A stretch of 64,000 nucleotides of DNA. Origin: Ralstonia thomasii (lineage in GTDB: Bacteria > Pseudomonadota > Gammaproteobacteria > Burkholderiales > Burkholderiaceae). Below the pieces are notes generated by a model. It was not told where the DNA came from. It made no database searches and saw only the letters and a program-made list of their open reading frames with translations. Shown piece after piece: positions 8,637-17,185 of this stretch. Each line of letters starts with the position of its first letter. Positions within the stretch are counted from its first letter, which is position 1. Position numbers and translations under genes: made by a program. The stretch lies in NCBI RefSeq assembly GCF_958405895.1, contig NZ_CATZAR010000006.1, one strand, 5' to 3'.

Positions 8637-8771
8637 ATGAAGCGTACCTATCAACCTTCCGTTACCCGTCGCAAGCGCACCCACGGTTTCCGTGTCCGCA
8701 TGAAGACCCGTGGTGGCCGTGCCGTGCTGAACGCACGCCGCGCCAAGGGCCGTAAGCGCCTGGCCATCTAA
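8637..8771 (+). CDS. rpmH: 50S ribosomal protein L34
   Basis: The 44-residue protein MKRTYQPSVTRRKRTHGFRV... ends KGRKRLAI and is the complete L34, a tiny very basic protein of the large ribosomal subunit. AAGAGAG lies just upstream as a ribosome site. It is the first gene of the rpmH-rnpA-yidD-yidC cluster that diverges from dnaA across the origin. Confidence 0.98.
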   Translation: MKRTYQPSVTRRKRTHGFRVRMKTRGGRAVLNARRAKGRKRLAI

Positions 8772-8833
8772 AGACGGCCGCGCCGAGGGCGGCGGCTCAT
8801 GGCCGTTGCCCGTGGCTTTGCGGCACGCTGGCG

Positions 8834-9256
8834 ATGGGCCTGCACGCCTACCCCAAGGCCGCGAGGCTGACAAAAACGGATGAGTTTTCATCCGTTTTTG
8901 CTTTGCGGCCGGTCCGGCGTAGTCGTCACTTCGTGCTGTATGTGCGCGCCAACGGCGATCGCCCGGCGCGCCTGGGCGTGGTGATCGGCAAGAAATTCGC
9001 CAAGCGCGCCGTCGAGCGCAACCTCATCAAGCGCCAGTGCCGCGAGTTGTTCCGCCTGCGGCAGCCGTTGCTGGGCGGGCGCGACGTGCTGATCCGCCTG
9101 CAGGCTAAGTTTCCGCGCCAGGATGTGCCCACCGTGGCCGCCTTCAAGCGCATCTGCCGCGAAGAGCTGGCGCAGCTTTTCGAGGTTGCCACGCGGCCAC
9201 TGTCGGCGCCGCCTGCCGCAACACCTCCCCAGCCCACCGCTGGGAGCACGCCATGA
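8834..9256 (+). CDS. rnpA: ribonuclease P protein component
   Basis: This 140-residue basic protein binds the RNase P RNA and helps it trim the 5' ends of pre-tRNAs. The core carries the signature KRAVERNLIKRQCRELFR near residues 56-73. The ATG at 8834 gives MGLHAYPKAARLTKTDEF, the usual N-terminus. The last 25 residues are a proline/alanine-rich tail beyond the conserved fold. The end overlaps the yidD start (ATGA, 9253-9256), implying coupled translation. A terminator-like hairpin lies inside codons 13-23 (8871-8900), so expression relative to rpmH may be limited by early stopping of transcription. Confidence 0.96.
   Translation: MGLHAYPKAARLTKTDEFSSVFALRPVRRSRHFVLYVRANGDRPARLGVVIGKKFAKRAVERNLIKRQCRELFRLRQPLLGGRDVLIRLQAKFPRQDVPTVAAFKRICREELAQLFEVATRPLSAPPAATPPQPTAGSTP
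8871..8904 (+). terminator. terminator-like hairpin inside the rnpA coding region
   Basis: A perfect 13-base stem (CAAAAACGGATGA / TCATCCGTTTTTG) with a 4-base GTTT loop has its T-tract in the 3' arm (CCGTTTTTG) and then CTTT. It looks like an intrinsic terminator yet encodes rnpA residues 13-23. Partial stopping here would give more L34 than RnpA. Confidence 0.65.
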
Positions 9257-9690
9257 CGCGCGTGCTGCTGTTTCTGCTGCGCATCTACAAAGTGGCGTTC
9301 AGCCCGTTTGTAGGGGCGCAATGCCGTTTCCTCCCGACCTGCTCCGACTACGCGCGCGATGCCGTGCTCACTCACGGGCCCGGTTACGGCAGTTATCTTG
9401 CGGCAAAACGTCTATGCCGCTGCCATCCGTTCGCACAAGGCGGGTATGATCCTGTGCCGCCCGCTGCTGGCGACGCTGTGCCCCGCTCCACCGATCCCGC
9501 ATCGACCGACGCGACCGCAGCTGACTCCCAGCCTGCGCGGCCGTCGATCCAGGCAGTGCCGGAAAACGTAGCGAGCAGCCCGAGGTTGGACCGAGAAGCG
9601 CAACCGTACAAGGGTACGGTGAGCATCGCAGGTTCAAGATCGGGCTGCGCAGCCGTTTTTCGGCGCTGGCTTCACCTTCCCAGACCGTAA
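9253..9690 (+). CDS. yidD: YidD-family membrane-insertion factor with long C-terminal tail
   Basis: The first 70 residues are a normal YidD protein: amphipathic N-terminus (TRVLLFLLRIYKVAFSPFVG), three conserved cysteines in QCRFLPTCSDYA and RLCRCHP, then GGYDPVP. YidD helps YidC insert inner-membrane proteins. The family usually ends near residue 70-90. Here the frame continues to 145 with a Ser/Ala/Pro-rich tail and a basic end (CAAVFRRWLHLPRP) that I do not recognise. It overlaps rnpA by four bases and stops six bases before yidC. The tail may be real or a late stop in unconstrained DNA. Confidence 0.88.
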   Translation: MTRVLLFLLRIYKVAFSPFVGAQCRFLPTCSDYARDAVLTHGPGYGSYLAAKRLCRCHPFAQGGYDPVPPAAGDAVPRSTDPASTDATAADSQPARPSIQAVPENVASSPRLDREAQPYKGTVSIAGSRSGCAAVFRRWLHLPRP

Positions 9691-9696
9691 TCCGAC

Positions 9697-11361
9697 ATGG
9701 ATATCAAACGCACCATTCTCTGGGTGATCTTCTCGCTGGCGGTTGTCCTGCTGTTCGACAACTGGCAACGCGCGAATGGCCACCAGTCGATGTTCTTCCC
9801 CACGCCGCAAACGGCCACGACCACGGCCGCCGCGCCGGGCAGCACGCCCGCAGGCGACGTGCCAAGCAACGCCTCTACAGCGGCAGCCGCCGGGTCGCAA
9901 GCCGCCCCGGCCACGGGTGCCGCTTCGCAGGCCCCGGCTTCGGAAAAGATCGTCATCTCGACCGACCTGCTGCGCGCCACCATCGACACCGACGGCGCCA
10001 TCGTCACCAAGCTCGAACTGCTCGACCAGAAGGACCACGACGGCAACCCGATGGTGCTGTTCGACCGCAGCGTCGAGCGTACCTATCTGGCACGCTCGGG
10101 CCTCATCGGCGGCGACTTCCCGAACCACACGACGGTGTTCGCTGCATCGCCCGGCCCGCGTGACCTGGGTACCGGCAACGATGTCTCCATCACGCTGACG
10201 GCCGACAAGGGCGGCGCCAAGCTGGCCAAGACGTACGTCTTCAAGCGCGGCAGCTACGTGATCGACTCGCGCTTCGACGTGACCAACGACGGCACCGCGC
10301 CGATCAACCCGACGCTGTACCTGGAACTGGCCCGCGACGGCGGCGCTGTGGAGCAATCGCGCTTCTACAGCACGTTCACCGGCCCGGCCGTGTACACCGA
10401 CGGCGACAAGTTCCACAAGATCACTTTCGCCGACATCGACAAGGGCAAGGCACAGGTGCCGGCCCCGACCAATAGCGGCTGGGTGGCGATGGTGCAGCAT
10501 TACTTTGCATCGGCCTGGATTCCCGCCGACAACGTCAAGCGCGAGTACTACGTCAACCGCGTCGACACCAACTTCTACCGCATCGGCATCCAGGAGCCGC
10601 TGGGCACCGTCGCGCCGGGCGCCAGTGTGTCGACCACGGCGCGCCTGTTTGCCGGCCCGCAGCAAGCGCGCATGCTCGAGGCCATCACCCCGGGCCTGGA
10701 CCTCGTGAAGGACTATGGCTGGCTGACCATCGTCGCCAAGCCGCTGTTCTGGCTGCTCGAGAAGATCCACGCGCTGCTGGGCAACTGGGGCTGGTCGATC
10801 GTCGCGCTCACGGTGCTGATCAAGCTGGTGTTTTTCCCGCTGTCGGCCACGAGCTACCGGTCGATGGCCAAGATGAAAGACCTGCAGCCGCGCATGACGG
10901 CCATCCGCGAGCGCCACAAGGGCGATCCGCAGAAGATGAACCAGGAAATGATGACGCTGTACCGCACCGAGAAGGTCAATCCGCTCGGCGGCTGCCTGCC
11001 GATCGTGATCCAGATTCCGGTGTTCATGGCGTTGTACTGGGCGCTGCTGTCGTCGGTCGAAATGCGCGGTGCGCCCTGGATCGGCTGGGTGCACGATCTG
11101 TCCACGCCCGACCCGTTCTACATCCTGCCGGTGCTGATGGCCGTGTCGATGTTCGTGCAGACCAAGCTGAACCCGACCCCGCCGGACCCGGTGCAGGCCA
11201 AGGTGATGATGTTCATGCCGATCGCGTTCTCGGTGATGTTCTTCTTCTTCCCGGCCGGCCTGGTGCTGTACTGGGTGGTGAACAACTGCCTGTCGATCGC
11301 GCAGCAGTGGTCGATCAACCGCATGCTGGGCACCAACAACAAGGCAGCACCCGCCAAGTAA
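9697..11361 (+). CDS. yidC: membrane protein insertase YidC
   Basis: This 554-residue insertase places proteins in the inner membrane, alone or with SecYEG. An N-terminal transmembrane segment ([15 protein letters not shown]) is followed by an Ala/Pro/Thr-rich linker and the periplasmic beta-sandwich domain (about 85-330). The C-terminal half has the conserved five-helix core, including [20 protein letters not shown] and [18 protein letters not shown]. The length is normal for a Gram-negative YidC. It is the last gene of the rpmH operon and is followed at once by a strong terminator. Confidence 0.98.
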
Positions 11362-11383
11362 GGCGAATTCGCTTCAGCAAAGA

Positions 11384-11407
11384 GGGCACTTCCGGGTGCC
11401 CTTTTTT
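11384..11407 (+). terminator. intrinsic terminator after yidC
   Basis: The stem GGGCAC / GTGCCC is followed by TTTTTT, 20 bases after the yidC stop. It lies between yidC and the converging VOC gene. Confidence 0.85.
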
Positions 11408-11434
11408 GCGCCCGCCCGAAACGCGTCAACCGCT

Positions 11435-11833
11435 TCAACCGGGTGCGTGGCAGACGGCCTCGATGTTGTGGCCATCCGGGTCGCGCACGAAGGCGCCGTA
11501 GTAGTTCGGATGATAGTGTGCGCGCACGCCGGGCGCGCCATTGTCGGTGCCGCCTGCAGCCAGGGCCGCGGCGTAGAACGTGTCCACATCGGCACGCGTG
11601 TCGACGCGGAAGGCCACATGCACCGGCGGCTTGTTCGACCCCTGCCCGGCCGTCGCCGCTGAAATCCAGAATTCCGCCTTGCCCGATGGGCCAAAGCCCG
11701 CCACATCGGTGTGGCCCGTGACAGCCGCCGGAAACTCCCGCAGCTTGCCCAGGCCAATGGCGCCGAGCGCCCGTTCGTAGAACCGCTTGCTGGCTTCGAA
11801 GTCGCTGACGACGACGCCGGTGTGATCGATCAT
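11435..11833 (-). CDS. VOC (glyoxalase/bleomycin-resistance fold) family protein
   Basis: This 132-residue single-module protein of the vicinal oxygen chelate superfamily starts MIDHTGVVVSDFEASKRFYE, with the first metal-ligand His in DHTG. It ends YYGAFVRDPDGHNIEAVCH, with the C-terminal Glu ligand. Such proteins are metal enzymes (isomerases, dioxygenases, fosfomycin-type transferases) or binding proteins; the substrate cannot be read from sequence. The start at 11833 is preceded by AAGGAGA. It reads against the yidC-mnmE direction and so interrupts an otherwise conserved gene run. Confidence 0.88.
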   Translation of the reverse strand: MIDHTGVVVSDFEASKRFYERALGAIGLGKLREFPAAVTGHTDVAGFGPSGKAEFWISAATAGQGSNKPPVHVAFRVDTRADVDTFYAAALAAGGTDNGAPGVRAHYHPNYYGAFVRDPDGHNIEAVCHAPG

Positions 11834-11892
11834 CCGAATCTCCTTGGTTGGAAACTGGCGCGCAACGGCGCGGCTGCCGCACAATACCGCCC

Positions 11893-13338
11893 ATGACCGC
11901 TGCTGACCATCCCACCACCTTGCCGAATGCGTCGGCCGCGCCGCACGCGCCCATCCTCACGATCCCGATCGCGGCGATTGCCACCGCGCCCGGGCGGGGC
12001 GGCATCGGCGTGGTACGTGTGTCAGGGCCCGACGTGCGCGCTGTCATGCACGCCGTGTGCGGACGCCTGCTGACGCCCCGCCAGGCAACCTATCTGCCAT
12101 TCCTCGATGCCGACGGCAACGCCATCGACCGCGGCATCGCGCTGTGGTTTCCCGCGCCGCATTCGTACACAGGCGAAGACGTGCTCGAGCTGCAGGGCCA
12201 CGGCGGCCCTGTCGTGATGCAACTGCTGCTGCAGCGCTGCCTGACCGCCGGCCGCGAGATCGGCCTGCGCGTGGCCGAGCCCGGCGAGTTCACGCGCCGC
12301 GCCTTCCTCAACGACAAGATGGATCTGGCGCAAGCCGAGGCCGTCGCCGATCTGATTGAAGCCAGCACCGAAGCCGCCGCACGTTCGGCGGCGCGTTCGC
12401 TCGATGGCGCGTTTTCGCAAACGGTGCATGCGCTGGTCGAGCGGGTGATCCATCTGCGCATGCTGGTGGAAGCGACGCTGGACTTTCCAGAGGAGGAGAT
12501 CGACTTCCTGGAAGCCTCCGACGCGCGCGGTCAGCTCGCCAACATTCGCACGGCCGTCGATGGCGTGCTGGCGCAGGCGCGCCAAGGTGCGCTGCTGCGC
12601 GAAGGCCTGCACGTGGTGCTGGCGGGGCAGCCGAACGTCGGCAAATCGTCGCTGCTTAATGCGCTGGCCGGAGCGGAACTTGCCATCGTCACGCCCATCG
12701 CTGGCACCACACGCGACAAGGTGCAGCAGACCATCCAGATTGAGGGTATCCCGCTGAACATCGTCGACACGGCGGGCCTGCGCGATACGGAAGACGAAGT
12801 CGAGCGCATCGGTATCGAGCGCACCTGGGCCGCCATCGCCCGCGCCGATGTCGTGTTGCATCTGCTGGACGCGACGGACTATCGCGCCAAGGGCCTCTCG
12901 CCCGAAGACACCGCAATCGACGCCCGCATTGCCGAACACGTGCCTGCCGGCGTACCGACCCTGCGCGTCATCAACAAGATCGACCTCTCGGGCGTAGCTA
13001 TACCGTGCCGCGTGGATGCCGAACCGCCCGAGGTGTGGCTCTCGGCGCGCGATGGCCTGGGCGTCGAACTGCTGCGCGCGGCGTTGCTGGAGATTGCCGG
13101 CTGGCAGGGCGGCGGCGAGGGGCTTTACCTCGCCCGCGAGCGCCATCTCGCGGCGCTGCGCACGGCCCGCGAACATCTCGCCACGGCGGCGGAGCACGCG
13201 GCACAGCAAGCGCAATCGCTGGATCTGTTTGCCGAGGAACTGCGGCTTGCGCAGGAGGCGTTGAACAGCATTACGGGGGCGTTCTCCAGCGATGATTTGC
13301 TGGGGGTGATTTTTAGCCGGTTTTGCATCGGCAAGTGA
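11893..13338 (+). CDS. mnmE: tRNA-5-carboxymethylaminomethyl-2-thiouridine GTPase MnmE
   Basis: This 481-residue GTPase works with MnmG to add the (carboxymethyl)aminomethyl group at U34 of certain tRNAs. The N-terminal folate-binding domain includes IAAIATAPGRGGIGVVRVSG and PGEFTRRAFLNDKMDLAQAE. The inserted G domain has GQPNVGKSS near residue 244, GTTRD and DTAGLRDTED. The C-terminus is FCIGK, with the conserved functional Cys. The ATG at 11893 is preferred to an upstream in-frame start because the 15 extra residues are not family-like. mnmG is not in the window, although the two are often neighbours elsewhere. Confidence 0.97.
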   Translation: MTAADHPTTLPNASAAPHAPILTIPIAAIATAPGRGGIGVVRVSGPDVRAVMHAVCGRLLTPRQATYLPFLDADGNAIDRGIALWFPAPHSYTGEDVLELQGHGGPVVMQLLLQRCLTAGREIGLRVAEPGEFTRRAFLNDKMDLAQAEAVADLIEASTEAAARSAARSLDGAFSQTVHALVERVIHLRMLVEATLDFPEEEIDFLEASDARGQLANIRTAVDGVLAQARQGALLREGLHVVLAGQPNVGKSSLLNALAGAELAIVTPIAGTTRDKVQQTIQIEGIPLNIVDTAGLRDTEDEVERIGIERTWAAIARADVVLHLLDATDYRAKGLSPEDTAIDARIAEHVPAGVPTLRVINKIDLSGVAIPCRVDAEPPEVWLSARDGLGVELLRAALLEIAGWQGGGEGLYLARERHLAALRTAREHLATAAEHAAQQAQSLDLFAEELRLAQEALNSITGAFSSDDLLGVIFSRFCIGK

Positions 13339-13343
13339 GCGCC

Positions 13344-13742
13344 ATGTCCGCCTACCCCGTCTCCATCAAAGGCGTCCTGCGCGCGCCCGCGGGCGAGGTC
13401 GTCCTGCTGCTCAATGAACGGGAAGAGTGGGAACTGCCCGGCGGCCGAATCGAACTCGGCGAGTCCTCCACCGAATGCCTCGTACGCGAGATTGCCGAAG
13501 AGCTGAACTTGCACGTTGAGGTGGGCGCGCTGGTCGACACGTACCTGTTTGAAGTCGTGCCGAGCAAGCATGTGTTCGTTGCCACGTATGCGTGCGCGCT
13601 GCTCAGCCCGTTTGAGCCGACCGTCAGTCATGAGCACAAGCGCCTTGGGCTGTTTGCGCCCGATGCCTTGCCGGTGAATTTGCCGGCGGGCTATCGGGCG
13701 TCGATAGCGGCGGCGTGCAATACGGCGATACCGCCGGATTAG
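13344..13742 (+). CDS. NUDIX hydrolase
   Basis: This 132-residue protein has a full NUDIX box (GGRIELGESS...REIAEELNL, residues about 33-56), which binds the metal that lets the family cleave nucleoside diphosphates linked to another group. The substrate is not predictable. The start at 13344, five bases after the mnmE stop, suggests read-through from mnmE. The frame also stays open a little upstream within mnmE. It stops six bases before the next gene. Confidence 0.88.
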   Translation: MSAYPVSIKGVLRAPAGEVVLLLNEREEWELPGGRIELGESSTECLVREIAEELNLHVEVGALVDTYLFEVVPSKHVFVATYACALLSPFEPTVSHEHKRLGLFAPDALPVNLPAGYRASIAAACNTAIPPD

Positions 13743-13747
13743 CACGC

Positions 13748-14601
13748 ATGGGCAGAGGGCGCTATTACAGCTGGTGGCGGCGCGCCGGCGAAACGGCCGA
13801 AGGGCTCTTCCACGCCAATGGCTGGGCAGCGCACGTCGCGCACGCACTCCGTCTTCAAGGACAGCTGCACGTTGATCGCCGTGATGTGACTTTACCCTTG
13901 AGTGCGCCGCTCGCGGAGCCGCTCAAAGTGGCCTTCGCTTCAGACTTCCATGCGGGGCCGTTGACCGATCCGCGCTTGCTGGATGCCATGCAGCGGGCGA
14001 TTGCAGACTTCGCACCACACGTGCTCCTGCTAGGAGGCGATTTTGTTTCACTGCATCACCGCCACATCAGTGGCTTAGCTGCACGCTTGCAGGAACTGCC
14101 GGCGCCCGTGGGCAAATTCGGCGTGTTCGGCAATCACGACCTCTGGGTAGATGACACGTTCATCCGGGCGCGGCTGGAAGCAGCGGGCGTGCAAATGCTT
14201 GTCAATGAGTCCGTACGTCTTGCACCGCCGTATGATGAACTGCATGTTTGCGGGCTAGATGAGCCCGGTGTAAGGCAACCGACGCTGGACGCACCTTCAA
14301 TGGCACCGGTCCGCGCAGACTGCTGCTGATGCACTCACCGCTAGGCTTGCGGCACGTGCAGGCGTATCCATTTGATTTGGCGTTCCGCGGGCACACGCAT
14401 GGCGGACAGATTGCTCGGCCAAATGGTCGTGCCATCGTGCTGCCTTCGGGCTCGGGCGAACGGCGCTTTGCCAGCGGCTATTTTGAATTGGCGGAGGGTG
14501 GACGGTTGGTGACCAGTCGAGGCATCGGCATGAGCGATTTGCCGATTCGTTTGTTTTCACCGTCGGAGGTCCATCTCTATACCATTCAGGCAGCCAGCTA
14601 G
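13748..14601 (+). pseudogene. metallophosphoesterase with a frameshift
   Basis: Two reading frames together make one calcineurin-type phosphoesterase. Frame 1 (13748-14329) has DFHAG, GGDFVS and GNHD, the first three metal motifs. Frame 2 (to 14601) has LLLMHSPL and RGHTHGGQ, the last two. The switch fits near 14291-14294: residues TLDA in the first frame join TFNGTGPRR in the second if one base is restored. Related YkuE-like proteins act on membrane or lipid-linked phosphates. A single lost base or a sequencing error would explain it. If the shift is real, the protein stops after GNHD and lacks half the active site. Confidence 0.82.
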
Positions 14602-15153
14602 GCGCGACCTCTCCGAGATCCAATCCCCTCTACCGCAAACGCGGCGCCCCGCCCACAGCACCGCAACTTGCACCGGCTCGATACAAGAGTATTCCCGCAT
14701 ACGTGGCGATCCACACGTGTTCATCCGATTTATGGACCGCTTAGCCCCGTGCGAGAACTGACCGCGGGATTCCACGCATCAAATCTGATACATCCAGCCC
14801 GTCTGGCGCGCTCACGATCCGCGACCGCGATGGAAACCGCCCGCCACCACTGGATTTGCGCCCGATGGTGCGCTCCTTGCAGTTATCCCAACGCGACCGG
14901 TACGAGCATCTACGAAGCAATGTCGGCCATCGCACGAAGGCGGTGGAACACGGCGCAATCAGGGATTGGATCGAGTAAGGGCGCGACAGACTGCAGTGGC
15001 TATGCCGCACCCCGTAGGGTTATTTGCGATCCGATAAATAGCGAAAACAACAGGGGAACGTTGCGCGAGTGAAACGTCGAGTGCGTTGCGGGGACGGACC
15101 CAACCGCTTAAGTCGATACGCCCTCGGCCTGGCACACGTCTGGGGAGAGGCCC
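14602..15153. other. 552-base stretch without a supported gene
   Basis: Several short frames are open on both strands (for example 14668-15072 plus and 14741-15010 minus). None has a ribosome site, family-like sequence or sensible composition. The base composition is mixed and less GC-rich than the flanks. I see no repeat or terminator that I would defend. Confidence 0.5.
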
Positions 15154-15813
15154 GTGAAAAAGACAATCTATTTGTGGGTAGCAATGGGCGAGATCTTCGT
15201 TGGCAGCACTCAGGCGCAGGAGATATTTTTGCAAGGTGGTACACAGGGTGCAGGCATTGGAGCGGCGATAAGCTTCAACTCGATGCTTGGTGCGCATATC
15301 GATTTCAACGCGATCAACCTGTCGCACAACTTCAGCTTCGGCGGCAATCGCTATCAGGACGACATTCGACTTCGCCAGGGGGGGATTTACGCCGATATCT
15401 TCCCCTTGTGCGGCAGCGGCTTTCGAACAACCGCTGGCGTACGATTCTCCGACGACGAGCTCAGCGGCACCTCGGTGCCGACCAATGGCACATACACGTT
15501 CGCGGGTAGAAAGCTTCTGGCATTGCCGGGCATGTATGCCGTTGCAAAAGCCCGATATCCAACCGTGATGCCATATTTCGGCATCGGCTACGGCCATCGG
15601 CCGGCCTCAAAGGGGTTCGGCTTCATTGCGGACATCGGTGTCGCTTACGGCATACCAAAGTCTTCCTACACCTTGTCGCCGCAGTTGGCCGCAAAGGTCG
15701 GCCCCGTGAATAGCCACCTTATTGCAACGAATGGCCTGCAGGAGTTGCAACGCGAGATGTCGCGTTATCGCTGGTATCCGGTAATACAAATCGGGGTGTC
15801 ATATCGGTTCTGA
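15154..15813 (+). CDS. putative outer-membrane beta-barrel protein
   Basis: This 219-residue protein begins at GTG 15154 behind GGGGAGAGG. A short signal peptide (about residues 1-21, ending STQA-QE) is followed by alternating polar/apolar strands rich in Gly, Phe and Tyr and a final ...IGVSYRF. The terminal Phe is a typical C-terminal signal for BAM insertion. The pattern suggests an eight- to ten-strand barrel. I do not recognise the family. It stands alone in a gene-poor, less GC-rich stretch, which hints at an accessory or fast-evolving gene. Confidence 0.7.
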   Translation: MKKTIYLWVAMGEIFVGSTQAQEIFLQGGTQGAGIGAAISFNSMLGAHIDFNAINLSHNFSFGGNRYQDDIRLRQGGIYADIFPLCGSGFRTTAGVRFSDDELSGTSVPTNGTYTFAGRKLLALPGMYAVAKARYPTVMPYFGIGYGHRPASKGFGFIADIGVAYGIPKSSYTLSPQLAAKVGPVNSHLIATNGLQELQREMSRYRWYPVIQIGVSYRF

Positions 15814-16135
15814 GTGAGGCCCCTGTTACACCGGCGCGCCAAAACGGCGCGCTGAAACGACTTGAGGCTTGCAACAGCAGAAAACACGCGATGGCGTTCG
15901 AGGGCGCGCAGGTGGGCGGGATGTCCGGGCCTGCGGCAGGCAGCGCCGAGAAGTCGGACAAGAACGCGTTCGCACCAAATCCGGTATGAACGAGGCCATG
16001 CGTCACAAGGGCCGGTTTGAATTCCAGCGCCGCTTGGGCTACAAGCGGGCATAGAACGGAGGCTGGCTTATCGTCCAGCCGCAGAATACGAGCCGGACTG
16101 GCGCCCATCTAAGTTGCTAACTGTTGACCCCTCGC
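15814..16135. other. 322-base gap between the barrel protein and the small membrane protein
   Basis: A minus-strand frame (15719-16108) crosses this stretch but has no ribosome site and overlaps the barrel gene antisense, so I do not call it. Nothing else stands out. Confidence 0.4.
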
Positions 16136-16387
16136 TCAATCCCGCCCCCAACGCCAGCGCGGCGGCTCGCCCTTCCACCAGCAAACCAACACCAGCAGCG
16201 CCGTCACACCCATCACGTAAACCACGAAGCTCCATTGCGTGGTGCCCGGGTGCAGCCCGACGATGCCCGCCAGCAGCAATACGGCATAGATGGCGAGCAC
16301 CACCCAGCCCTGCCAACGCGAAGGCAAGCCCCATCCCCAGCCGTAGCGCTTGGCGGGAAACCAGTACTCGTTGGAGTTAGTAGGCAT
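16136..16387 (-). CDS. small membrane protein, two transmembrane segments
   Basis: This 83-residue protein (MPTNSNEYWFPAKRYGWGWG...) has two clear membrane helices (about residues 27-43 and 52-70) and a Trp/Arg-rich tail (KGEPPRWRWGRD). I do not know its function. The aromatic N-terminal motif WFPAKRYGWGWGLP and the layout look like the small conserved membrane proteins common in Burkholderiales. No neighbour suggests a role; the gene stands alone between two empty stretches. Confidence 0.75.
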   Translation of the reverse strand: MPTNSNEYWFPAKRYGWGWGLPSRWQGWVVLAIYAVLLLAGIVGLHPGTTQWSFVVYVMGVTALLVLVCWWKGEPPRWRWGRD

Positions 16388-16726
16388 TGTTGTCGGGGAA
16401 ACACGAGCAGGGGATGCTCGCTAATGTACTCCCGCGCAGGATCGGCGCAACAAACGCCAACAGCCAGCCGGTCAATTACCGCTGGCGGATGTCGTTGCAA
16501 CAGAGAAGGGCGCGCGCTGGGCGCACCGAAGCAGCGGACAATGGCGCACAGGCCATCAACCGCATCTTGCTAGCTTCTGCATCGGGGAGTGGAGCGTTGG
16601 TTGAATCCGGAAAGGCTTCCGGTACGCGCTAGGCGCTACAAACCAAGCTCGGCGGAACGGAGGTCGATTGACTTCACACCGCCAGCGGCAGCACCCGATT
16701 GGTGCTACCGAAACAATCGCGCGATC
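16388..16726. other. 339-base gap downstream of rpsU
   Basis: No gene is supported. A hairpin with one wobble pair (GGTAGCACC / GGGTGCTGCC on the minus strand, near 16690-16712) follows the rpsU stop but lacks a T-run, so it is only a possible rpsU 3' end. Confidence 0.4.
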
Positions 16727-16939
16727 TTAGTAGAGCTTCTTCGGCAGCATTTGCGAACGCAGGCGTTTACGCGTACGCGACACAGCGGCAGCCTTCTTGC
16801 GCTTGCGCTCGGTCGTCGGCTTTTCGTAAGCGGTGCGGGCGCGCAGTTCCTTGATCAGGCCAGTGCGCTCGATTTCACGGCGGAAGCGGCGCAGTGCAAC
16901 TTCGACCGGCTCGTTTTCTTTCAGACGGATGGTGGTCAT
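16727..16939 (-). CDS. rpsU: 30S ribosomal protein S21
   Basis: The 70-residue S21 protein (MTTIRLKENEPVEVALRRF...KRLRSQMLPKKLY) is a small basic protein of the 30S platform needed for mRNA binding during initiation. The length and both ends match the family. It is a single gene on the minus strand. Upstream, TATAAT lies on the minus strand at 16982-16987 as a likely -10 box, without a clear -35. In many bacteria rpsU heads an operon with dnaG and rpoD; here it does not. Confidence 0.97.
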   Translation of the reverse strand: MTTIRLKENEPVEVALRRFRREIERTGLIKELRARTAYEKPTTERKRKKAAAVSRTRKRLRSQMLPKKLY

Positions 16940-17185
16940 CGGGTCCCTTGCTCAGTATTCGGGTGGACGGCGAAACAGCGGATTATATACCGCCCAGAGG
17001 GCGTGCAGTGTAGTTGAATCTGTTTACCGATGCAAGGCACTTCCGATTGTGGTGAGAATGCCATTTCTTGCCGCAATTTTGCGCAGAGGCGTGGCCTTGA
17101 TACTACGCCGTGAGCGGCCAGCCAGCGGAAGGAGCGAGGAAGGAACGCCGCTTGCTCAACGCGAGCATCTCTCCAGGTCCCTACT

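Noticed and set aside
14668..15072. Plus-strand frame of 134 codons in the gene-poor stretch
   Set aside because: No ribosome site and Arg/Ser/Thr-rich mixed composition; treated as chance.
15719..16108. Minus-strand frame of 129 codons after the barrel protein
   Set aside because: Overlaps a real gene antisense, lacks a ribosome site and has no recognised family.
16690..16712. Hairpin downstream of rpsU as an intrinsic terminator
   Set aside because: Stem is fair, but no T-run follows on the minus strand.
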